DNA from: JBEVJK01 sp040510195
Lineage (GTDB): Bacteria; Pseudomonadota; Alphaproteobacteria; Rhizobiales; Rhizobiaceae
Direction of reading: 5' to 3'
Assembly (NCBI GenBank): GCA_040510195.1
Contig: JBEVJK010000053.1
Location: 14,567-78,566, forward strand
Length of the DNA stretch: 64,000 bases
Shown piece by piece: positions 44,012 to 51,837 of the stretch. Made by a program: the position numbers and the translations under genes. The notes beneath the pieces are model-generated. The model saw only the letters and a list, made by a program, of their open reading frames with translations, had not been told where the DNA came from and did no database searches. Every line of letters starts with the position of its first letter. Within the stretch, counting starts at the first letter, position 1.

Positions 44012-45378
44012 TCGATGCTGGCGGCGAGCGAGGCCACCAGCGGTGTGGCCGAATAGCCGAGCCGGGAGGGCGTGAGCCCGAGGCGCACCACGACCAGGCG
44101 ACGCGACGGCACAACGGCAATCGACTGCCCGTCATGGCCGAGCAGCCAGAACGTGTCGGTCGGCAAAGGCGGCTCGCTCCCCGGCCTGGCATTGTCGTCG
44201 CGCAGCCAGAGGCTGCCCTTGGCATAGTCGCCGTTCGAGGCTGCCACCGGCTCGCGCATCATGCCGGCAAAGCCGGCCGGCAGGATCCGGGCGCCGTCCC
44301 ACATCCCATCCTGCAGCAGGAACTGGCCGAAGCGTGCCCAGTCCCGCGCCGTGGCGTAGAGGTAGGAGGAGCCGACGAAGGTCCCGGCTTCGTCGGTCTC
44401 CAGCACGGCACTGGCCATGCCGAGCGGACCGAACAGGGCCTTGCGCGGCCAGGCCAGCGCCGCCTGCGGATCGTCGAAAGCCTGCTGCCAGAGGCGGGAC
44501 AGAATCTGGGAGGTGCCGCTGGAATAGCTCCAGGTCGCGCCGACCTTGCCGACCAGCGGCTTGGCGGCAGCGAAGGCGGCCATGTCGGGTTCCAGATAGA
44601 GCATACGGGTGACGTCGGTGACGTCGCCATAGTCCTCGTTGAAGGCGAGCCCGCTCTGCATGGCCAAAAGGGCGGCGATGCTGATCGCGCCGCGCCCGTC
44701 CTTTTCCCAGGCCGGCAGCAGGGCCTTGCGTTCGAGCGCCAGGCGGCCGTCCGCGACCAGCGTCCCGACCAGGGCCGCCGTCACCGTCTTGGTCATCGAC
44801 CAGCCGAGCAGCGGCGTCTCGGCGGAGAAGCCGTTGGCATAGCGCTCGCCGACGATCCGCCCGTTCTCCACCACCACCAGGGCCCGCATGTCGGGGCCGG
44901 TCATGGCCGGATCGTTGAGGATCGCCATCAGGTCGGGGGATTGGGAGAGCTCGACGCGGTTGCCCTCCGGCCAAAGCGCGTCGGGCCGCGCTGCGGCAGC
45001 CGGTTCCGGCAAAGCGATCGAGGCGGCTCGCGCCACCTGGCCGTCGGGCACCGAGGCACACCCAAGGCCGTCGCGGGCGACGGCGACCGACTTGCCGAAA
45101 AGGCCGAGAAGCGCGGCCTCGACGGTGCGGCGCTCTTGGTCGACCTCGACCCGCATCAGCTTGAGGACGGGATGGCCAGGCGCCTGAACGTCGACCCTCA
45201 GCACTGCATCGGGCTTGCGTCCCGCGACGAAGACGTTGGAGCAGACGATCTTGGCGGTATAGCCCGAGGCCACGCGGATCAGCGCCGGCGGAGCGGCGGT
45301 CAGCCAGGCGGCCAGGCCCAGCACGGCGATCAGCGACAAGGCAGCCAGGACCACCACGATCTTGAGAAAGATGCGCAT
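44008..45378 (-). CDS. Serine hydrolase of the beta-lactamase/class C family, membrane anchored
   Basis: A 456-residue protein with an N-terminal membrane anchor or uncleaved signal (FLKIVVVLAALSLIAVLGLAAW in part), a unique region (about 30-165) and a beta-lactamase-fold domain. The catalytic SxxK is SMTK at Ser194, and TWSYSSGTSQ supplies the tyrosine motif; HDGQSIAV is a likely third motif in place of KTG. The natural substrate may be a peptide, ester or amide; nothing here proves antibiotic resistance. Start chosen at MRIFLK; a longer open frame upstream is not supported. A divergent GH25 gene lies 193 bp away. Confidence 0.85.
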   Translation of the reverse strand: MRIFLKIVVVLAALSLIAVLGLAAWLTAAPPALIRVASGYTAKIVCSNVFVAGRKPDAVLRVDVQAPGHPVLKLMRVEVDQERRTVEAALLGLFGKSVAVARDGLGCASVPDGQVARAASIALPEPAAAARPDALWPEGNRVELSQSPDLMAILNDPAMTGPDMRALVVVENGRIVGERYANGFSAETPLLGWSMTKTVTAALVGTLVADGRLALERKALLPAWEKDGRGAISIAALLAMQSGLAFNEDYGDVTDVTRMLYLEPDMAAFAAAKPLVGKVGATWSYSSGTSQILSRLWQQAFDDPQAALAWPRKALFGPLGMASAVLETDEAGTFVGSSYLYATARDWARFGQFLLQDGMWDGARILPAGFAGMMREPVAASNGDYAKGSLWLRDDNARPGSEPPLPTDTFWLLGHDGQSIAVVPSRRLVVVRLGLTPSRLGYSATPLVASLAASID

Positions 45379-45571
45379 CTGCCCACCCCTCGTGCACACG
45401 GAGCACGATTCGAAGTGCCGCCATTGCTGGCTGAGAATCCGCCGGCTGTCGAGCGCTCTCAACCGAAAATCAACGATGTTCGGCGATGACGCCGCGGCAA
45501 GGGGACTTTCCGGCCGGCGCGGAATGAGCGATGCTCCGGCCGGCGGGCCCGCATGAAGGAGAGGTATCTGG
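45379..45571. promoter_or_regulatory. Divergent region between serine hydrolase and GH25 genes
   Basis: No gene is seen. A 10-bp word CCGGCCGGCG occurs at 45510 and 45536; because CCGGCCGG is self-complementary, the two copies can pair to form a GC-rich hairpin in the leader of the GH25 transcript. There is no following T-run. Two GANTC sites also lie in the region. Function is unknown. Confidence 0.35.
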
Positions 45572-46375
45572 ATGCGCGCGTGGGTGGGTTTGACGGGGCT
45601 GGCGCTGCTGGCCGCCTGTACGACGGTGGAGGACCTCGCACCGGTGGCGAGCCGCACCGAGACGTCCGTCGTCGGGACCGCGACGACCTATCCCCGCTTC
45701 GGCGACAACGACCCGCATGACTGGCGCGGCGGCACGCCATGGCGCTATGCCGTGCACGGCACCGACGTTTCCAAGTACCAGACCTCTGTCGACTGGGGTA
45801 AGGCCAAGGCCAGCGGCATCTCCTTCGCCTTCGTCAAAGCGACGGAGGGCGGCGACCGGCTGGACGATCGCTTCGAGCACCATTGGCACGGCACGCGCTT
45901 GGCCGGCGTGCCGCGAAGCGCCTACCACTTCTACTACTTCTGCCGACCCGCATCCGAGCAGGCTGCCTGGTACATCCGCAACGTGCCGCGCGACAAGGCC
46001 GCGCTGCCGCCGGTGCTGGACATGGAGTGGAACCCCCTCTCGCCAACCTGCAAGCTCAGGCCGTCGCCGGCGACGGTGCGCAAGGAGATGCGGACGTTTC
46101 TTGAGCTCGTCGAGCGCCATTACGGCAAGAAGCCGATCATCTACACCTCAATCGACTTCTTCGAGGACAACGACCTGTCCACTTTCCAAGGCTATCCCTA
46201 CTGGCTGCGTTCGGTGGCAGGGCACCCGCAGGAAAAATATGGCAGCCACCCCTTCACCTTCTGGCAGTACACCGGCACGGGCGTCGTGCCGGGGATCAGC
46301 GGCAATGCCGACATCAACGTCTTCAACGGCAGCGTGGCGTCGTGGAGGAAGTGGCTGAAAGCCAACACGCACTGA
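45572..46375 (+). CDS. GH25 lysozyme-like lipoprotein
   Basis: A 267-residue protein with a lipoprotein signal (LTGLALLAAC, Cys16) and a glycoside hydrolase family 25 domain from about residue 60. Characteristic segments are GTDVSKYQTSVDWGKAK, FAFVKATEGGD, and VLDMEWNP with the acidic DxE pair of the active site; FWQYTGTGVVPGISGNADINV closes the domain. GH25 enzymes cleave the MurNAc-GlcNAc bond. An AAGGAGAGG ribosome site stands 8 nt before the ATG. The MltB-type gene follows on the same strand. Confidence 0.92.
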   Translation: MRAWVGLTGLALLAACTTVEDLAPVASRTETSVVGTATTYPRFGDNDPHDWRGGTPWRYAVHGTDVSKYQTSVDWGKAKASGISFAFVKATEGGDRLDDRFEHHWHGTRLAGVPRSAYHFYYFCRPASEQAAWYIRNVPRDKAALPPVLDMEWNPLSPTCKLRPSPATVRKEMRTFLELVERHYGKKPIIYTSIDFFEDNDLSTFQGYPYWLRSVAGHPQEKYGSHPFTFWQYTGTGVVPGISGNADINVFNGSVASWRKWLKANTH

Positions 46376-46461
46376 GGCCATAGTCTGCTTCTGCCCGCTT
46401 TTCGCCACAGCCGTTGGGCAAAGCGAAGGCTCGCAGGCAGGAAGAGCGGGAGAACGGGCCG

Positions 46462-47640
46462 ATGAGGTTGCGAACGGCAGCGCTGGCGGCGCTGATCGCA
46501 GGCATTGCGAGCGGCAATGCGCGGGCAGCGGACTGCGGCACGGATTTCGATGTCTGGAAGGCCGCGGTCGCCGACGAAGCACGCGCTGCGGGCGTAGGCG
46601 AGGCTGGGCTCGCAGCTCTTGCCGGGGCGCGCGTCGACCAGAGGGTGCTGGCGCGCGACCGCGCTCAGACCGTGTTCACGCAGACCTTCGCCGAATTCTC
46701 GAACCGCATGATCAACAGCTACCGGCTGAAGCAGGGCGCCGCCAACCTTCAGAAATATGCCGACGTCTTCGCTCGCGGTGAGCAGGAGTTCGGTGTTCCC
46801 GGGCCAGTGATTGCCGCTTTCTGGGCGCTGGAGACCGATTTCGGCGCGGTGCAGGGCGATTTCGACACGCTCGATGCGATGGTGACGCTGGCGCATGACT
46901 GCCGGCGTCCCGAGCTCTTCCGCCCGCAGCTGGTGCCGCTGCTGACGCTGATCGACCGCGGCGTGCTGCCGCCCGGCACCAAGGGCGCGTGGGCCGGCGA
47001 GATCGGCCAGACGCAGATCCTGCCCTCCGACTATCTGGCGCGTGGCGTCGACGGCGACGGCGACGGTATGGTGGACCTTCGCGGCAGCGTGCCGGACGTC
47101 ATCCTGACGACCGCCAACAAGATCAAGTCGCGCGGCTGGCGGGCCGGCGAACCGTGGCTGGAGGAGGTGCGCATCCCCGATACCCTGCCCTGGGAGCAGA
47201 CGGGGCGCACCAACAAGCTGCCGCTTTCGCAATGGGCAGCCTGGGGCGTCACCCAACGCGACGGCAGCCCGCTGCCCGAGAGCGAGCTGGCCGCCGGACT
47301 GGTGCTGCCGATGGGCCACAAGGGTCCGGCCTTCCTCAGCTACGCCAACTACGATGTCTACCTTGAGTGGAATCAATCTTTCATCTACACCCTGACTGCG
47401 GCGCATCTGGCGGCGCGGCTCGCCGGCGCGCCGGCGTTCGACCGCCGCAACCCGGAAGAAGGCCTGGTGGGAGAGACGATGAAGCACCTGCAGCAGAAGC
47501 TCTCCGACCTCGGCTACGATGTCGGCAAGATCGACGGGATTCTCGGCACCGGCACCCGCGAAGCGGTCCGCAAGGAGCAAATGCGCCTCGGCCTGCCGGT
47601 GGATGGCTGGCCGACGCCGGCGCTGCTGGCCAACCTCTAG
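46462..47640 (+). CDS. Lytic murein transglycosylase, MltB type with PG-binding domain
   Basis: A 392-residue exported enzyme. After a signal peptide (TAALAALIAGIASGNARA) comes the SLT_2/MltB domain (about 25-320) with the catalytic glutamate in AFWALETDFG, followed by GEIGQTQILPSDYL and GSVPDVILTTANKIK. A C-terminal PG_binding_1 domain (about 330-390) carries LQQKLSDLGYDVGKIDGILG. It cleaves glycan strands to anhydro ends. With GH25 immediately upstream, this is a pair of wall hydrolases. The ATG chosen starts the signal peptide; an earlier ATG has no signal-like sequence. Confidence 0.93.
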   Translation: MRLRTAALAALIAGIASGNARAADCGTDFDVWKAAVADEARAAGVGEAGLAALAGARVDQRVLARDRAQTVFTQTFAEFSNRMINSYRLKQGAANLQKYADVFARGEQEFGVPGPVIAAFWALETDFGAVQGDFDTLDAMVTLAHDCRRPELFRPQLVPLLTLIDRGVLPPGTKGAWAGEIGQTQILPSDYLARGVDGDGDGMVDLRGSVPDVILTTANKIKSRGWRAGEPWLEEVRIPDTLPWEQTGRTNKLPLSQWAAWGVTQRDGSPLPESELAAGLVLPMGHKGPAFLSYANYDVYLEWNQSFIYTLTAAHLAARLAGAPAFDRRNPEEGLVGETMKHLQQKLSDLGYDVGKIDGILGTGTREAVRKEQMRLGLPVDGWPTPALLANL

Positions 47641-47669
47641 AATTTGGAATGCAATGCAACTCGCCCCAT

Positions 47670-47689
47670 GTTATATCTTTAGTTATAAC
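47670..47689. promoter_or_regulatory. Palindromic operator of the AbrB/Doc module
   Basis: GTTATA at 47670-47675 and TATAAC at 47684-47689 form an inverted repeat with an 8-bp centre, 14 bp upstream of the antitoxin ATG. GTTATA also recurs as a direct repeat at 47682. Type II antitoxins commonly repress their own operon through such sites; that is the likely role. Confidence 0.6.
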
Positions 47690-47702
47690 ACTGGAGAGAA
47701 CG

Positions 47703-47930
47703 ATGAATGTGAAGCTCCGCAAGATCGGCAACTCGGAAGGCGTCATCCTGCCCAAGGAGCTCCTCAATCGCCTCAACCTGCGGGCGGGCGACGAGCTGAC
47801 CGTGGTGGAGGATGATGGCGATATCCGTCTTCTGCGTCCGCACGAGGACGTCGACATCGAGCAAAAGATGAAAATTGCGCGAGAGCGCATGAAGAAGTAC
47901 GAGGTCGCCTACCGCGTGCTCGCCAAGTGA
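47703..47930 (+). CDS. AbrB/MazE-family antitoxin
   Basis: A 75-residue protein with an N-terminal swapped-hairpin SpoVT/AbrB DNA-binding domain (KLRKIGNSEGVILPKELL, then LRAGDELTVVED) and a charged C-terminal tail (KMKIARERMKKYEVAYRVL) that should bind and neutralise the toxin. It is the first gene of a two-gene module, sharing GTGA with the downstream doc-like gene, and a palindrome lies just upstream for autoregulation. Confidence 0.88.
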   Translation: MNVKLRKIGNSEGVILPKELLNRLNLRAGDELTVVEDDGDIRLLRPHEDVDIEQKMKIARERMKKYEVAYRVLAK

Positions 47931-48319
47931 CCGAGTTTCATTCTCGGCAGTTCGTGGAGGCCCTCCACGCCGAGCAGCTGCGCCTGCACGGTGGAGCGGC
48001 CGGTGTCCGCGACGAAGGATTGCTAGAATCGGCCCTTTATCGCCCTCTCCAGAAGGAGGCGTATGGCGAACCCGATCTATGCGACCTTGCGGCAGCCTAC
48101 CTGTTCGGGATCGTCAAAAACCATCCGTTCATAGACGGCAACAAGCGGACAACCTTCGCGGCGGCCGACCTCTTTCTCTATTTCAACGGGCTGAGCATCG
48201 AGGCCGAACAGGAGGAAATCATCCAGCTCGTCCTCATGGTGGCGGCCGGCGAGCTGGACGAGACGGGTGCGGCGGCGTTTCTGCGCGACCACGTCCAACC
48301 TGTCGATGGCCAGCTTTAG
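47927..48319 (+). CDS. doc: Doc-family (Fic-fold) toxin
   Basis: A 130-residue death-on-curing type toxin. The Fic-fold active site HPFIDGNKR is at residues 66-74, intact; in phage P1 Doc this site phosphorylates elongation factor EF-Tu. The start is GTG, overlapping the antitoxin stop (GTGA), so the toxin is translated only with its antitoxin. The pair is of AbrB-antitoxin type, different from the Phd/Doc pairing of P1. Chromosomal location and intact catalytic residues suggest a functional module. Confidence 0.9.
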   Translation: MTEFHSRQFVEALHAEQLRLHGGAAGVRDEGLLESALYRPLQKEAYGEPDLCDLAAAYLFGIVKNHPFIDGNKRTTFAAADLFLYFNGLSIEAEQEEIIQLVLMVAAGELDETGAAAFLRDHVQPVDGQL

Positions 48320-48339
48320 CCCTGATTCCGGAAACGCGG

Positions 48340-48834
48340 CTAACTGGCTGATGAAGCAGGGAAATCGACCGAGAGGTCGACGATCTCCCATTCCTTGCCG
48401 TTGACGGTGGCGACGTCGCCCACAGACTTGCCGAACAGCGCCAGGGCGACCGGCGCCACATGCGAGATGCGGCCATGGGCGGCATCCGCCTCGTCTTCGC
48501 CGACGATCGTCCAGGATTGGCGCTTGCCGTCCTCGTTTTCGATGACGACCGTCATGCCGAAGCGCACCACTTTGCTGTCCCGATCTGGGACAGATACCTC
48601 GGCCGTTTCCCGCCGGGCGTTCCAGTAGCGAAGGTCCCGCGAGACCAGCGCGATGCGCTCGCGGTTGCCTTCCGCCTCCGCTCGCGCCAGGTCGGCGCGC
48701 AGCGCCCCCACCTCGGCGTCGAGCGACGCCAGGCCGCTTGGGGTGACCAGATTGCGATGCTGGCTCACCGGACGCTCGCCGATGTCCGCCAGCACGTTCT
48801 CGCTGTCGTCTTCTCGTGTGAAAGCTCTGCTCAT
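48340..48834 (-). CDS. GreA/GreB family transcription elongation factor-like protein
   Basis: A 164-residue protein with an N-terminal coiled coil (about 30-80, LASLDAEVGALRADLARAEAEG) and a C-terminal FKBP-like GreA/GreB domain (about 85-160, with VGEDEADAAHGRISHVAPVALAL). It would act at the RNA polymerase secondary channel. The tip of the coiled coil lacks an obvious DxxE-like acidic pair, so cleavage stimulation is uncertain. It is convergent with doc (20-bp gap) and divergent from the Tat-exported protein gene. Confidence 0.8.
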   Translation of the reverse strand: MSRAFTREDDSENVLADIGERPVSQHRNLVTPSGLASLDAEVGALRADLARAEAEGNRERIALVSRDLRYWNARRETAEVSVPDRDSKVVRFGMTVVIENEDGKRQSWTIVGEDEADAAHGRISHVAPVALALFGKSVGDVATVNGKEWEIVDLSVDFPASSAS

Positions 48835-48924
48835 TTTTCGAATCTAGGGTGGCTGCCGACATTTCTCAAGCTATTTGGAACTGGCACGGAACCTGCTTTG
48901 CTCTTTGCGAGCGAAGCGGGAGCT

Positions 48925-50310
48925 GTGCCGTTGTTGAACAGGCGCCGACTGCTGGCAGGGGCGGGAGCCGCTGCATTGGGTTTTACGGTCCCGGGCGGGG
49001 AGAGCTCGGCCGCCGATCGTGCTGCGCAAACGTATGGAGTCCGCGGCATGATCGATGCGGCCGAGCTCGGCGCCCTGCCGGATGTGCCGGCCGACCAGAG
49101 CCGGACGTTTGCGGCGATGTTCGCCGAGGCGGAGCGCCGGAGCGCGCCGCTGTTCCTGCCTGCGGGGACCTATGTCGTGTCGAACCTCGCGCTGCCGCGG
49201 CGGCTGCATTGGATCGGCGTGCCGGGCGCGACGCGCATCGTCTATGGCGGCGACGGGCATCTGCTCCTTGCCGACGGCGCCGAGCGCCTGGAGATCTCAG
49301 GCATCGCCTTCGACGGGGCGCAGCGCTGGCTGTCCGACCAGGTGGACGGTCTTCTGGAATTTCGTCGCGTCGCCCATCTGGCGATCGACGCATGCGAGAT
49401 AGTGGGCAGCGGCAAGCATGGCTTGTCGCTGAAGTGGGTGGCCGGCCGCGTCGAGCGATCTGAGATCGCCGGCGCGGCCGATGCCGGGCTCTATTCCCTC
49501 GACGCCGCAGGGCGATTGCAGATCAACGGCAACGCGGTGACGGGCTGCGGCAATGGCGGCATCCTCGTGCACCGCAGCGCTCCGGAAGAGGACGGCACGC
49601 TGGTGGTCGGCAACCGCGTCTCGCAGATCGCCGCCCGGGCCGGCGGCACCGGGCAGAACGGCAACGGCATCAACGTCTTCCGCGCCAACGCCGTGACCGT
49701 CGCTTCGAATCAAGTGAGCGACTGCGCCTTCTCGGCGATCCGCGCCAACGGCGCCTCGAACCTGCAGATCGGCACCAACACCTGCCTGCGCTCGGGTGAA
49801 ACGGCGATCTACGCCGAGTTCGCGTTCGAAGGGGCGGTCATCAACGCCAACATCGTGGACGGCGCCGCCAACGGCATCTCGATCGTCAATTTCGACCATG
49901 GCGGGCGGATGGGCGTGTGCTCGTCCAACATCGTGCGCAACCTGTCGACCGAGGGCCCCTACCGGCCCGATCCGCCGGGGTTCGGCATCGGCATCGCTGT
50001 CGAAGCCGACTGCGCGGTGACCGGCAACGTCGTCGAAAGCGCGCCGAACATCGGCATCAACATCGGCTGGGGCGAATTCATGCGCAACGTGGTGGCGACG
50101 GGCAACGTCGTCCGCCGCTGCGGCACCGGCATCGGCGTGTCGGTGGTGGAAGGCACGGGCGCGGCGGTCATCGCCGACAACATCATCGAGGGCGCGGTCA
50201 ACGGCGCCATCGTGGGCCATCGCTGGGCGGAGCCCGCGACGGGCGACCTCGCCCAGGGCTCAGGCGGCAGGCCCGCCAACATTACCGTCGAACGGAATCG
50301 GGTGGGCTGA
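48925..50310 (+). CDS. Tat-exported right-handed parallel beta-helix repeat protein (TIGR03808 type)
   Basis: A 461-residue secreted protein. It begins with a twin-arginine signal (NRRRLLAGAGAAALGF) and then carries many short repeats of the pectate-lyase-like beta-helix kind, with recurring N-x-V/I patterns such as GNAVTGCGNGGI, SNQVSDCAFSAI, ANIVDGAANGI and GNVVRRCGTGIG. This matches a rhizobial family of twin-arginine-secreted repeat proteins of unknown function; a polysaccharide-binding or lyase role is suggested by the fold only. The start is GTG after a GCGGGAG ribosome site. Its 3' end overlaps the convergent asparaginase gene by 51 bp. Confidence 0.82.
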   Translation: MPLLNRRRLLAGAGAAALGFTVPGGESSAADRAAQTYGVRGMIDAAELGALPDVPADQSRTFAAMFAEAERRSAPLFLPAGTYVVSNLALPRRLHWIGVPGATRIVYGGDGHLLLADGAERLEISGIAFDGAQRWLSDQVDGLLEFRRVAHLAIDACEIVGSGKHGLSLKWVAGRVERSEIAGAADAGLYSLDAAGRLQINGNAVTGCGNGGILVHRSAPEEDGTLVVGNRVSQIAARAGGTGQNGNGINVFRANAVTVASNQVSDCAFSAIRANGASNLQIGTNTCLRSGETAIYAEFAFEGAVINANIVDGAANGISIVNFDHGGRMGVCSSNIVRNLSTEGPYRPDPPGFGIGIAVEADCAVTGNVVESAPNIGINIGWGEFMRNVVATGNVVRRCGTGIGVSVVEGTGAAVIADNIIEGAVNGAIVGHRWAEPATGDLAQGSGGRPANITVERNRVG

Positions 50311-51339
50311 TTCGACGGAGGCGGCCGGCGCGCTGAAGAGAAGTGCGCCGGCCGGTCTTATCCTTCCCACGATCTCGCCCTTGCGGCTCGGGACGGGCGG
50401 CCGCGCCAGCGCATCGAGGCGCGCGGCAAGTGTGGGGTCGCCGGCGAACAGGCGGGAAAGCACCGCGGCGACCGCCGTCTCGGCGGCGCGGCCGGCGCCG
50501 TCGTCGCATTTCAGCGCGACGCCTAAGCCCAGCTCGGACACCGCGGCGCAGTAGACGCCCTCGGCGCCGACCTTGGCGAAGATGCGGCCGGGCGCCGCCT
50601 CCATCAGCCTGGTGCATGCCGCACCGGTTCCGGCGACCAGCCACGGCTCGGCCATGCAGGCCGAAAGCAGGCGGCGCGCCGCGGCGGCGCGGGCCGGAGG
50701 CAGGCCGACGCCCGTCGCCATGCGGGCGAAGCCGAGCGCCAGGCTGGCCAGCGGCACCGCATAAGTGGGGATGGAGCAACCATCGACGGCAGCGTTCTCC
50801 GCCAGGTGGGGCGCCCCGGTCACCGCCTCCATGACGGCACGGAGCTCGGCCTGGAAGGGGTGGTCGTAGCCGACATAGCCGGCCAGGCGCAGCCCCTGAT
50901 GGCGGCAAGCGCAGAGGAAGCCGGCATGCTTTCCCGAACAGTTGTTGTGCAGGCTGGTCGGCTCCTTGCCGGCGCGCGCCAGAGCGATCGTAGCCGCGTG
51001 GTTGGAGGGCCAGTGGGCGCCGCATTCGAGCGCCGAACGATCGAGGCCCGCTGCCGCCAACATGGAGGCCGCCAGCGCGGTGTGGCCCGGCTCGCCGGCA
51101 TGCGAGGCGCAGGCGAGCGCCAGTTCGCGCTCGCCGAAGCCGAAGGCGTTGGCGGCACCCGACTCGACGAGCGGCAGCGCCTGGATCGCCTTGACGGCGG
51201 AACGCGGGAAGACCGGCCGGTCGGTATCGCCAAGCGTCAACAGCGCGCGGCCGTTGGTGTCGACGACGGCGACGGCACCGCGGTGGACGCTCTCGACGAG
51301 GTCGCCGCGCAGCACCTCGACCAGCACGGGATCGGTCAT
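50260..51339 (-). CDS. L-asparaginase, class 3 (Rhizobium etli ReAV type)
   Basis: A 359-residue asparaginase of the Asparaginase_II family, unrelated to the E. coli enzymes. The residues reported for R. etli ReAV are all present with an offset of one: Ser47 and Lys50 in RSAVKAI (serine-lysine pair), Cys134 and Lys137 in NNCSGKHAG, and Cys188 in VDGCSIPT as zinc-site residues. The start has a GGAG ribosome site at 7 nt. It is convergent with the Tat-exported protein gene, overlapping it by 51 bp. Confidence 0.93.
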   Translation of the reverse strand: MTDPVLVEVLRGDLVESVHRGAVAVVDTNGRALLTLGDTDRPVFPRSAVKAIQALPLVESGAANAFGFGERELALACASHAGEPGHTALAASMLAAAGLDRSALECGAHWPSNHAATIALARAGKEPTSLHNNCSGKHAGFLCACRHQGLRLAGYVGYDHPFQAELRAVMEAVTGAPHLAENAAVDGCSIPTYAVPLASLALGFARMATGVGLPPARAAAARRLLSACMAEPWLVAGTGAACTRLMEAAPGRIFAKVGAEGVYCAAVSELGLGVALKCDDGAGRAAETAVAAVLSRLFAGDPTLAARLDALARPPVPSRKGEIVGRIRPAGALLFSAPAASVESAHPIPFDGNVGGPAA

Positions 51340-51502
51340 GAAGAAACTCCGGCTCGACCGGCGATGGACCTAGCTTTTCGGATGCTGTGTGGCAAAGGAA
51401 ATTCTCAAGGGAAAACTGCACTCGCTGTCACGTTGAAGACAGCCAGACGAGAAGAGGCGACTACTGTGCTCGGACATTAACCGTAGATCGAAAGGACGGA
51501 AA

Positions 51503-51778
51503 ATGGACGCTGCTAGTATGAAGGTCGGATTCGCAAACTTCGCGCGCGACGTCAGTAAGGATGTAAAGGATGGAGTTAAGTTTTTCAGGAATGAGGCGGG
51601 CAAAGATTTTACGCGGCTCGGCGATTTCAAAGTGCGATTCAGTGGCAAAGTCGCTCTTGCCATGATGAATGCAGGTCAAAAACTGCGGGATTCGCGCATC
51701 GGACAATCATTTGCTGGGAATAAGCCCTACTACCTGACGAAGAATTTCTATAACAGTTCTTTCTTTAAAGATTTTTAG
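51503..51778 (+). CDS. Small AT-richer orphan protein, unknown function
   Basis: A 91-residue soluble, basic protein (MDAASMKVGFANFARDVSKD at the start) with no membrane segment or signal peptide, a possible helical N-terminal half and an aromatic C-terminus (YYLTKNFYNSSFFKDF). An AAGGA ribosome site lies 7 nt before the ATG, a strong sign that it is real. It is visibly richer in A and T than all neighbours and uses codons such as AAA, TTT and GAT that are rare in them, so recent transfer is likely. I recognise no family. Confidence 0.6.
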   Translation: MDAASMKVGFANFARDVSKDVKDGVKFFRNEAGKDFTRLGDFKVRFSGKVALAMMNAGQKLRDSRIGQSFAGNKPYYLTKNFYNSSFFKDF

Positions 51779-51837
51779 GTCTTGCATACGGTCGGTTTTC
51801 TGAATGCATCAACGTCCAGTAGAGAACATCGCCGGCC

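Noticed and set aside
44008..45378. Calling the serine hydrolase an antibiotic-resistance beta-lactamase
   Set aside because: It has SxxK but a membrane anchor, a large N-terminal unique region and no clear KTG triad, as in many esterases and peptidases; resistance is not supported.
45510..45545. CCGGCCGGCG pair as a terminator
   Set aside because: The arms can form a hairpin but no T-run follows on either strand, and it lies in the leader of the GH25 gene.
51370..51706. Minus-strand frames opposite the AT-rich orphan gene
   Set aside because: They lack ribosome sites and are less plausible than the plus-strand frame with AAGGA at good spacing.
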